Below are positions 56,999-64,000 of a stretch of 64,000 nucleotides of DNA, one piece after another. Source of the DNA: CAVVZJ01 sp963752755 (GTDB lineage: Bacteria; Planctomycetota; Planctomycetia; Isosphaerales; Isosphaeraceae). The position numbers and the translations under genes were made by a program. Each line of letters begins with the position of its first letter. Positions within the stretch are counted from its first letter, which is position 1. The DNA lies in NCBI GenBank assembly GCA_963752755.1, contig CAVVZJ010000001.1, forward strand, positions 186,001 to 250,000. The letters are read 5' to 3'. The notes beneath the pieces are model-generated. The model searched no databases, had not been told where the DNA came from, and worked only from the letters and a program-made list of their open reading frames with translations.

Positions 56999-58678
56999 AT
57001 GCTCTCGATGAAGACTTTCTTGCTGCTGGCTCAGGTTGAAGGTGCCAATCAAGACGCGATGTGGCCCGTGCTGGGCGCTGCGCTGTTTGCGGTGGCCGTC
57101 TTCGGCGTCGTGTTGACGGCCCTGCGTTGTTACAAGCGTTGCCCGTCGAACAAGGTGCTGGTCAAGTGGGGCGTCGGCACCGGGGCGCGGTCGGCGACGT
57201 GCGTTCATGGCGGCGGCACGCTCGTCTTCCCGATCTTCCAGGATTACGACTACCTCCACCTCGACCCGATCCAGATCGAGATCCCCTTGCGCAGGGCGCT
57301 CTCGTTCGAGAACATCCGGGTCAACGTGCCATCGGTCTTCACCGTCGCCGTCGGCACCGAGCCGGAGGTGATGCAGAACGCGGCAATCCGCTTGCTCAAC
57401 CTGACCCGCGAGCAGATCAGCGCCCAGGCGGCCGACCTGATCTTCGGCCAGCTCCGCCAGGTGATCGCATCGATGGCGATCGAGGAGATCAACCGCGACC
57501 GCGAGAAGTTCCTCGAGAACATCCAGAACTCGCTGGAGGTCGAGCTGCGGAAGATCGGCCTGGTCCTGATCAACGTCAACATCACCGACTTGACCGATGA
57601 CTCCGGCTACATCGAGGCGATCGGCCGCAAGGCCGCGAGCACCGCGATCAACCAGGCCGAGATCGACGTCTCCGAGCAGCAGAAATACGGCCAGATCGGC
57701 GTGGCGAAGGCCAAGCAGGAGCAGGCGGTTGAGGTGGCCAACGCCGAGAAGCTTCGCGAGATCGGCACGAAGACCGCCGAGCGGGAGCGGGCGGTGCGGG
57801 TCGCCGAACTGTTGAAGGAAGAGAAGATCGGCGTCGAGACGGCCACGTTCGAGCAGCAGGCGAGCGTCAAGCAGGCCGAGCGATCCATGCGCATCCAGCT
57901 CGCCGAGGCCGACGCCCAGGCGATCGGCGGCGAGAACGAGGCCAAGGCGAAGGTTGCCGCGTCCAACGCCGACCTCGCCGTCAAGCAGGCCGAATAGTAC
58001 CAGATCGGCGAGACCCGCAAGCGCGAGGCCCAGGCGGGCGTCGAGGAGGCCGCCTTCCGCGCCCAGACGAAGGCCGCCCTGGCGCAGGCCGAGAAGGTCG
58101 AGGCCGAGCAGAGGGCGCAACTCGAAGCCGTCTCCAAGGCGAAGAAGGCGCAGGTGATCGTCGATGCCGAGGCCGCCGCCGAGAAGCGACGGATCGAGGC
58201 CGAGGGCGACGCCAAGGCGATCTTCGCCAAGCTCGAAGCCGAGGCCCGCGGTAATTACGAGATCCTCGCCAAGAAGGCCGAAGGGCTCCGCGAAATCGTC
58301 TCCGCCTGCGGCGGGGCCCAGGAGGCGTTCCAGCTTTTGATGCTCGAACACATCGAGAGCCTCTCGCAGACGGCCGCCGCGGCGATCTCCAATATTAAGT
58401 TTGACAAGGTCATCGTCTGGGAGAACGGCGGCAAGGACGGCGCCGGCTCCACCGCCGGCTTCCTCCAGAACATGGCCCGCACCTTGCCCCCAATGCTCCA
58501 GATCATGCAGGACATCGGCGGCGTGCAGATGCCCGACTACTTCGGCAAGATGGTCGATTCCGCCGACAAGGAGAAGGACAAGGCCGCCGCCAACGGCCAC
58601 GGCGACGCCGCCCCCACCACGGCCAGCCCGACCCGTCCGCCGAGTGGCGAGGGCGGCAAGTCGGGCAAGCGGTCCTGA
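56999..58678 (+). CDS. Flotillin (SPFH/band 7 protein), interrupted by an in-frame TAG
   Basis: A 559-residue flotillin if read through. It has an N-terminal membrane segment (about 20-40, WPVLGAALFAVAVFGVVLTA), an SPFH domain (NKVLVKWGVGTGARSATCVH, LIFGQLRQVIASMAIEEINR, RKIGLVLINVNITDLTDDSG) and a long Ala/Glu-rich coiled coil. At 57995-57997 a TAG stands in AVKQAE*YQIGETRKREA, where homologues have a sense codon; the same frame continues intact to 58678 (RIEAEGDAKAIFAKLEAEAR, VENGG region, MPDYFGKM). A single change such as GAG to TAG would explain it. A GTG at 58154 could restart translation. It forms an operon with nfeD and scaffolds membrane microdomains. Confidence 0.88.
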
Positions 58679-58757
58679 GATACGCCATGCCGATTGCCGC
58701 CCCCGGTTGACGGGCAGAACTTATTTCATTCTAAGATCAACGCCCTACGGAACAGAC

Positions 58758-58821
58758 CCTCATTCAGTGGCGAGAGCCCACGGACAAAGCCTCATTCAGT
58801 AGCGAGAGCCCACGGACAAAG
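58758..58821. repeat. Two tandem copies of a 32-bp sequence
   Basis: CCTCATTCAGTGGCGAGAGC... at 58758-58789 is repeated with one change at 58790-58821. It lies between the flotillin and methyltransferase genes. Only two copies without spacers exist, so it is not a CRISPR array. Confidence 0.7.
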
Positions 58822-58928
58822 CCCCACATCGGACCTTCCCACCGGGCCTGTGGCGGGATGTCATGGATGGCACTCGTCCCACGGTTCGACGTCCGTTGGA
58901 CGGGCTCCGACAAGGTGTAATCCAGCCA

Positions 58929-59723
58929 TGCGCGGACATCTCATCCGGCGCCTGATCAAGTCCCTCATCCGCCGTTGCGGCTACGAGATCCGCCCCCTCG
59001 CGCGGATCTCCGAGACCGCCGACATCCCGGATCGCGACCTCTACCAGCCCTACGAGAACCCGTACCCGGTGTTTCAACCCTGGCTCGGCGACGGCGAGTT
59101 CGAGCACTATTACCACCTGGCGAAGCCCTACACACTGGTCGAGGCCCCCAACTGCTTCACGCTCTATCAATTGGTCCGCCAGGCCCTGGCAGTCGACGGC
59201 GAGATCTGGGAGTGTGGGGTTTATCACGGCGGGACAGCGGCCATGCTCGCCGCCCTGGTCGCCAACTACGACGACCGGCACGGCACCCACCACCAGGTCC
59301 GCCTTTTCGACACCTTCGCCGGGCTCCCCGATCCCGACTCCCGACTCGACCGGCACTGCCGCGGCGAGTTCGCCGAGACGAGCGTCGAGGCCGTCCGCGA
59401 ACGCGTCGGGCACGCGGATCGCGTCTCGTTCCGACCGGGCCTGATCCCCGAGACTTTCCGTGGCCTGGAGGGCGCGCGCGGATCGCCTTCGCCCACGTCG
59501 ATGTGGACCTCCACCGCTCCGTCTGGGACTGCTGCACTTCCTCTACCCGCGGCTCGTTCCCGGGGGCTTCCTCATCATCGACGACTACGGCCGCCGCAAC
59601 TGCCCGGGTGCTCGCCTGGCGGTCGATGAGTTCTTTCGCGACAAGCCGGAATGCCCCCTTGTTCTCCCGACGGCCCCGGCCATCATCATCCGCGCCATGG
59701 TCGCCGAGACGGTCCTGTCGTGA
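58929..59723 (+). CDS. TylF/MycF-type O-methyltransferase (two frameshifts)
   Basis: About 265 residues. The start MRGHLIRRLIKSLIRR leads to YTLVEAPNCFTLYQLVRQAL, GEIWECGVYHGGTAAMLAAL (AdoMet-binding, GxxxGG), RLFDTFAGLPDPD and FRPGLIPETFRGLEGAR, the normal order of TylF-family sugar/macrolide O-methyltransferases. Near 59480 the frame moves to RIAFAHVDVDLHRSVWDC, with the metal-binding Asp pair, and near 59535 again to LHFLYPRLVPGGFLIIDDYG, ending at 59723. The first is explained by one extra CG in a CG run, the second by one lost C. Such enzymes methylate hydroxyls on surface sugars. It converges on msrA, 12 bp away. Confidence 0.78.
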
Positions 59724-59735
59724 GCCGGGATCGGA

Positions 59736-60431
59736 TCATTCCTTCCGCTTGTCCTGGAAGACCTGCCGGAACTTCTCCAGCTTGGGCACGATCACGAACT
59801 GGCAATACGGCTGCCGGCTGTTGAGCCGGTAGTAGTTCTGGTGGTAGTCCTCGGCCGGGTAGAACGTTTCGAGCGGCTCAATCGCGGTGACGATCGGCTG
59901 GTTGAAGGCTCCCGAGGCGTCGAGCTTGGCCAGGTACGACTCGGCGCGTTGTTTCTGCTCGTCGTCGTGATAGAAGATGATCGAGCGGTACTGCGGGCCG
60001 ACGTCGTTGCCCTGGCGGTTGCGGGTGGTCGGGTCGTGGGTCTTCCAGAAGACTTCGAGCAACTCGGGGTAAGAGATGACCTCGGGGTCATAGGTGATCT
60101 GGGCCACCTCGGCGTGCCCGGTGGTGCCGGAGCAGACCTGCTGGTAAGTCGGGTTCGGGACGTGGCCGCCGGCGTAGCCGGAGACGACCTTCTCGACGCC
60201 TTTGAGTTCCTGGAAGACCGCCTCGACGCACCAGAAGCAGCCGCCGCCAAACGTGGCGGTTTTCCGCCCCTTCGCCTTCGACTCGGCCCGAGCCGGCCCG
60301 GACTCGGGCTCGGCGTCGGGATTCTTTGCGGGCGGGCCGCCGGCCGGTGGACCGGGGGCGGAGAAGGTGAACGACCAGAACGCCGTGGCGCCGAGGGTCG
60401 CGAGGCCGAGAACGAACAGGGCGAGCTTCAT
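59736..60431 (-). CDS. msrA: Peptide methionine-S-sulfoxide reductase, exported
   Basis: A 231-residue MsrA. A hydrophobic signal (residues 3-20) and a Pro/Ala/Glu-rich linker precede the catalytic domain, so it probably acts outside the cytoplasm. The active-site motif GCFWC has the nucleophilic Cys65 and a second Cys68; further marks are SGYAGGHVPNPTYQQVCSGT, GHAEVAQITYDP, VFWKTHDPTTRNRQGNDVG and QYRSIIFYHD. It reduces the S-epimer of methionine sulfoxide in oxidised proteins. GAGGAG precedes the ATG. It follows the polytopic membrane protein gene by 18 bp on the same strand and is probably co-transcribed with it. Confidence 0.95.
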   Translation of the reverse strand: MKLALFVLGLATLGATAFWSFTFSAPGPPAGGPPAKNPDAEPESGPARAESKAKGRKTATFGGGCFWCVEAVFQELKGVEKVVSGYAGGHVPNPTYQQVCSGTTGHAEVAQITYDPEVISYPELLEVFWKTHDPTTRNRQGNDVGPQYRSIIFYHDDEQKQRAESYLAKLDASGAFNQPIVTAIEPLETFYPAEDYHQNYYRLNSRQPYCQFVIVPKLEKFRQVFQDKRKE

Positions 60432-60449
60432 CGTGGGGACTCCTCGATG

Positions 60450-62288
60450 TCAGGGTGAGGCCAGATCCGAGGGTTCTTTCGGCTTCGGGGACCGGTCGGT
60501 CGGGTCGGGGGGCTGGTATTCCCAGACGCTCCAGGTCGGTCCATCCTGGCGGAGTGACCAGGCGCCCGAGGTCGTGGACGGAGGACCGGAGCCTGGGGGC
60601 AGGGCGAGGTAGCGCACCCCGAGATCCGCGATCGCGGTGCCGGGTGAGGCGGCCACGGTGTCGAAGGCGGCAATTTGCGCGGCCAGGCGTTGTTCCATCC
60701 GGGCACGGCTCCGGGTCAGGCTCCAGGGTCCCCAGGGGTTGCGTCGCAGCCACGCGCGCTGCACAGAAATGAACTCGGGCCGGGTCTGGCCGCGGAGCCA
60801 GGCGTCGAGGGCGAGGCGACGCTCCCACTGGGTGTTGCTGATGGTGGGGCTCAGCAAGACAGCGTAATCGCTCAGGGGCCGCTGGTCTTCCAGGATCGCC
60901 GCCATCGCGACGAAATCCGCCTCACCGGCCACGACCTGATTCGGTTCCAGCGGCACGGCCGATCGGGAGAGCCGCTGGTCGCGGTAATGGCTGTAGTCGG
61001 TCATGATCCCGACGGTTTGCTGGCCGAGAAGGGCATGCTTCGCCCGGTAGGTCAGACCGACCGCGAAGAAACCGAGCACGAGCAGCACGCAGAGCAGGCA
61101 TCGCCCGTACGACTGCCCGACGAATCGATCGAGTGGCCCGGCGAAGACGCCGAGGACCAGGACGTACAGGGTCGGCCCCCAGACGAAGACCCAGTGGTAA
61201 TTCTGGATGTCCAGGCCGGTCACAAGCTGATGGTCCACCAGCAGGAGCGCGGCGAGAGTCAGCAAGGCGAGGTGACGCAACTCCCGGTGGCGTTGCCAGA
61301 TCCAGATCAGGGCCGCGGCGAGCATCAACCAGGCCCCGAGCGGCAGCAGCAACTCGCTGGTCCGGGGGATTGGCAGGAACTTGTTGACCCGCGGCAGCCA
61401 GTCGGGCGAGGCCAGGTGCTTGACCCGCCAGGAGGCCCAGACGGCCGGCAGGCCCACCAGGCCGCCGATCAGCCCGATCCGGAAAAGGGTCCAGCGCGCC
61501 TCCCGGTCGGCCAGCACCGCCAGGGCCAGGGCGAGCGTTGCGGCAGTCCAGTAGTAAAAATAAACGTGAAACAGCAAACCGTAGCCGACGCCCGCCAGCA
61601 CGATCCGCCAGGGGGTCGGACGCTCCCGGGCGCAGAGGACCGTCCAGACGTGCAGGAACAGAAACCCCAGAATCATCCCCGGAAAGGGCACGCGCCAGTG
61701 GGCCAGGTATGGCTGGAACTTGTTGTTGGTGAGTGTGTTCCAGCCGTCGAAGAGGTGCCTCGCCCAGGCGGCCTGGACCACCAAAGGCTTGCCGGCAAGC
61801 ACGCCGATGTCCGCGAGGAAGACGACGGTCATCAAGGTCGTTATCAGGCCGGAGCGGGTGAGTGACTGGAGCAACAAGGCGAGCGCGGCGCCCGTTGTGA
61901 GACCGGCCACAAGCCGCCAGATCAGGCCGACTCCCAGCGGTCCCAGCTCCAGCGCCCGGGCGGCGACCTGGCACGGGATGAACAGCAAGGACGGGCAGTA
62001 GTTCAGGCCGCCGGAACGGAAGACGGGGTCACTCAGGGTCGTGGGGTCCTCGAAGTAGGCCTGGGCGCTGAGACTTAAATAATACAGATCGTCCCTGTCG
62101 GGAACATAGTAAGGCTGGCCGAGGCGAGCCCACCAGAGGGCGTGGGGCAAGGCGGAGACGGTGGCCCCGGCGAGGGCCGCGAGGACCAGAACGAGGACGC
62201 GGATGCGTCGCCGGTCGGGCTCCGGCCCGGTCGTCGGACCGGGCGCGGCCATCCGTGAGGAGGGGCCGGGATCGTTCGGCGAATCCAT
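60450..62288 (-). CDS. Polytopic membrane protein, GT-C glycosyltransferase-like
   Basis: A 612-residue protein with about 11-12 predicted membrane segments (first at about 31-49, then 115-480). After the first segment comes the loop PYYVPDRDDLYYLSLSAQAY, whose acidic pair resembles the first-loop Asp/Glu motif of GT-C glycosyltransferases. The C-terminal 150 residues are soluble and end Pro-rich. The general plan suggests transfer of a sugar from a lipid carrier outside the membrane, but no specific family is certain. A short CGCAGG-like sequence about 12 bases upstream of the ATG is a weak ribosome-binding site. msrA follows after 18 bp. Confidence 0.65.
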   Translation of the reverse strand: MDSPNDPGPSSRMAAPGPTTGPEPDRRRIRVLVLVLAALAGATVSALPHALWWARLGQPYYVPDRDDLYYLSLSAQAYFEDPTTLSDPVFRSGGLNYCPSLLFIPCQVAARALELGPLGVGLIWRLVAGLTTGAALALLLQSLTRSGLITTLMTVVFLADIGVLAGKPLVVQAAWARHLFDGWNTLTNNKFQPYLAHWRVPFPGMILGFLFLHVWTVLCARERPTPWRIVLAGVGYGLLFHVYFYYWTAATLALALAVLADREARWTLFRIGLIGGLVGLPAVWASWRVKHLASPDWLPRVNKFLPIPRTSELLLPLGAWLMLAAALIWIWQRHRELRHLALLTLAALLLVDHQLVTGLDIQNYHWVFVWGPTLYVLVLGVFAGPLDRFVGQSYGRCLLCVLLVLGFFAVGLTYRAKHALLGQQTVGIMTDYSHYRDQRLSRSAVPLEPNQVVAGEADFVAMAAILEDQRPLSDYAVLLSPTISNTQWERRLALDAWLRGQTRPEFISVQRAWLRRNPWGPWSLTRSRARMEQRLAAQIAAFDTVAASPGTAIADLGVRYLALPPGSGPPSTTSGAWSLRQDGPTWSVWEYQPPDPTDRSPKPKEPSDLASP

Positions 62289-62947
62289 GGGGTTGAGCCT
62301 GCGATGGGGAGTCGCCGGCGTCTCCGAGGGGGGACATCCACACCGAGCGGGGACGATCGGGGGCGAGGTCGTCCGGGATGCTGGCGAACAGGCCGGCCGT
62401 TTGGAGGAAGTTCCCGGGGATCATAGGATCGGGCCGGCCAGGATGACAAGTCGGTTCTGAACGGTGCGGCCTCCGATACGCCCCGGGAAGGTGCGAGGTC
62501 GCCCCGAAACCGGCGTTGCGAACCGATTCGAGGCGGCCCCGGTCAGACGGCGAATCCCGCTTTCTTAGAGTGTGCGCCGACGCTTGGGACAGCATGGGAA
62601 CGCCCGAGCGACGCGCCGACGAGCGCCCGGGACGCCAGCAAGACGGCGTGAAGACGCCCGGGGGACGCTTCTCAGGGTGCCAGGTTGCAAATCGCAAGTT
62701 GTTGTCTTAACGAACTTTATTAGGGGTGAATTGCCCATTTTGAAGTTCGTTCGGCGCCGGGGACGCGCTGCGGTGTTGCGACGCCCGGCGAGGGCGCCGG
62801 GGGCGGGAGGCCCTCCGAATAGCCAGGAAGCCAGAGTTAATTATAGCACACGATTGGGGTGCTGGCCGGGATCATTTCGTTGCCCGGAGTCACCGGGGTC
62901 TGTTGCGGGGCGGCGACGAAGGCGGGGCGAGGCGTTCGGTTGAGCGC
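62289..62947. other. Intergenic region
   Basis: A 659-bp stretch between two minus-strand genes, so the promoter of the membrane-protein gene lies at its left end. A less GC-rich block at about 62690-62860 (TTGTCTTAACGAACTTTATTAG, shortened; and TTAATTATAGCACACG) stands out and could be a promoter or RNA leader. No gene is recognised. Confidence 0.4.
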
Positions 62948-63688
62948 TCAATCCGACGGTTCCTCGACCATGCCCAGTCCCTGGAGCCAGCGCGCCACGA
63001 GCCAGCAGAGCACCGCCCAGGCCAGGCCGACCGCCCAGCCGGCGAGCACGTCGGTCGGGTAATGCACGCCGAGATAGACCCGGCTGACCCCGACGAGGAA
63101 GCTCAGCAGGAGCGCCATGGCGAGGAAGTAGAGCCGCAAGGCCGGCCGCTGGACGAGGCGGTCGAGCAGGGAGCCGAGGGTCAGGTAGATCACGGCCGAG
63201 AGCATCGAGTGGCCGCTGGGGAAGCTGGTGGAGTGGACGTACGAGAGGTGCGGCACCAGTTCCGGTCTCGGCCGGGCGAAGATGCCTTTCAGGAGGTTGC
63301 TCAGGACCAGGCCGCCCACGGAGGCGACCAGCACGAGGCCGACCGCGTGAAACTTGCGGACCAGCAGCAGGTAGCCGACGACCGTTGCCGTGACCAGGCC
63401 GAGCACGGTGTAGCCGCCCAGCGCGGTGAGGTCGCGGAGGGCTTCCTCGACCCAGTGCGGCCCGATCGGGTCGGCCGGGTTGGCCGGGTCGCGGAGGGCG
63501 AGGAGGATCCGCTCGTCGATCTTCTGGGTCTCGCCCTCGCTCACCTCGTCGGCAATCTTGGCGAACGTCCAGAGGGCCACAACCGCGGCCAGGATCGCCA
63601 CGAGCACGACGAGATCCGTGCTCCGGAGCCAGTCCAGGGCCGTGCGAACCGCGACGCGGATCGGGGATGTCATCGCCGGTTTCATCAT
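62948..63688 (-). CDS. PAP2 family phosphatase (membrane)
   Basis: A 246-residue lipid phosphatase with about six membrane segments. The three catalytic blocks are complete and in order: KGIFARPRP, PSGHS with its catalytic His, and SRVYLGVHYPTD. These enzymes remove phosphate from phosphatidic acid, undecaprenyl pyrophosphate or similar lipids at the outer face of the membrane. The start is uncertain: ATG at 63688, 63685 and 63673 are all possible and none has a strong ribosome-binding site; an upstream in-frame ATG at 63766 overlaps the previous gene. It begins 14 bp after the stop of the membrane protein gene upstream, so they are likely one operon. Confidence 0.9.
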   Translation of the reverse strand: MMKPAMTSPIRVAVRTALDWLRSTDLVVLVAILAAVVALWTFAKIADEVSEGETQKIDERILLALRDPANPADPIGPHWVEEALRDLTALGGYTVLGLVTATVVGYLLLVRKFHAVGLVLVASVGGLVLSNLLKGIFARPRPELVPHLSYVHSTSFPSGHSMLSAVIYLTLGSLLDRLVQRPALRLYFLAMALLLSFLVGVSRVYLGVHYPTDVLAGWAVGLAWAVLCWLVARWLQGLGMVEEPSD

Positions 63689-63701
63689 CGTTGCGGTCCG
63701 A

Positions 63702-64000
63702 TCAGGGAAGTGCCGGATTGGCGGCCTCGATCGCCTCGGGGGTTGGTGTCTCGGTGACGGGTTCACGGGCGACGAGCCGGTAATGGACCGATCGCACGAC
63801 GAGCAGCGAAGCCAGGACGATCACCGACTGGAGGAATGAGGCCAGGGTAAAGTAAACCAGGGACTTCCAGTCGTCCTGTCCGACGCCGTAGGAAAAGAGC
63901 GCCCCAGCGCCGTCGAGAGGCCGAGCACCGTCAGGACCCGCGGCCAGGGTCTTCCGCGACCGAGCATCGCCCAGGCCGAGGCCAGGGCCACGACGACAAA
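63702..64000 (-). CDS. Membrane protein, 5' part beyond the window (one frameshift)
   Basis: The minus strand from the window edge reads FVVVALASAWAMLGRGRPWP then VLTVLGLSTALG, and after a one-base shift near 63905 (CGCCCC, one C too few) continues ALLFSYGVGQDDWKSLVYFT, SFLQSVIVLASLLVVRSVHY and ends RLVAREPVTETPTPEAIEAA-NPALP with TGA at 63702. At least two membrane segments are visible. The 5' end lies outside the window. No family is recognised. It lies 13 bp upstream of the PAP2 gene, suggesting an operon. Confidence 0.55.
   Translation of the reverse strand, partial: CRRGPGLGLGDARSRKTLAAGPDGARPLDGAGALFSYGVGQDDWKSLVYFTLASFLQSVIVLASLLVVRSVHYRLVAREPVTETPTPEAIEAANPALP

Noticed and set aside
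55556..57997. Two in-frame TAG codons (transposase remnant and flotillin) as evidence of amber recoding
   Set aside because: The WD40 kinase gene ends normally at a TAG (28581-28583), the transposase is already a pseudogene, and no tRNA or recoding gene is visible.
58758..58821. Direct repeats as a CRISPR array
   Set aside because: There are only two copies, directly adjacent without spacers, and no cas genes are in the window.

Overview
The window looks like chromosomal DNA of a planctomycete, most likely of the Isosphaeraceae. The DNA is very GC-rich. Other pointers are an ECF-type sigma factor gene overlapping a WD40-repeat Ser/Thr kinase gene, several very large exported proteins with an Arg-rich start and an LExR-type motif instead of a normal signal peptide, a PEP-CTERM protein, an NfeD/flotillin pair and a KDO-8-phosphate synthase. 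No rRNA, tRNA or CRISPR array was recognised.

Layout. 0.3-15.5 kb is ordinary chromosome: a secreted hydrolase with a PIG-L deacetylase, an isocitrate/isopropylmalate-type dehydrogenase, a membrane-anchored coiled-coil protein, a lipid kinase, kdsA, a transglutaminase-like lipoprotein, a TrkA/RCK protein followed by an APC permease with a UspA tail (probably potassium-related), small unknowns and a ThuA protein. 15.9-20.4 kb holds the most unusual pair: a damaged N6-adenine methyltransferase with a nuclease-like N-terminus, converging on a one-polypeptide topoisomerase VI-type enzyme (GHKL ATPase, catalytic Tyr and Toprim; topoisomerase VIII-like). 21.2-24.1 kb carries three exported proteins. 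24.4-28.6 kb is the sigma factor/WD40-kinase pair. 28.6-38.4 kb is one giant adhesin-like gene on the minus strand with a 4.6-kb array of 699/702-bp repeats. A PEP-CTERM protein, an IS701 element, a sigma-factor/TPR deletion fusion and a CnaB/metzincin-like giant protein follow.

47.7-56.1 kb is a mosaic of insertion sequences, a serine recombinase and decapitated genes, including the first 56 codons of a D12-class DNA adenine methylase. 56.2-64 kb returns to housekeeping content: NfeD, flotillin (interrupted by an in-frame TAG), a TylF-type methyltransferase, MsrA, a polytopic membrane protein, a PAP2 phosphatase and a membrane protein cut by the window edge.

Caveat. About twenty genes or elements show one- or two-base frameshifts with otherwise intact flanking reading frames. 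In the repeat array one copy has four single-base insertions that an intact copy of the same type lacks. I read most of these as sequencing or consensus errors, so broken genes are given as full spans with the suspected shift sites.
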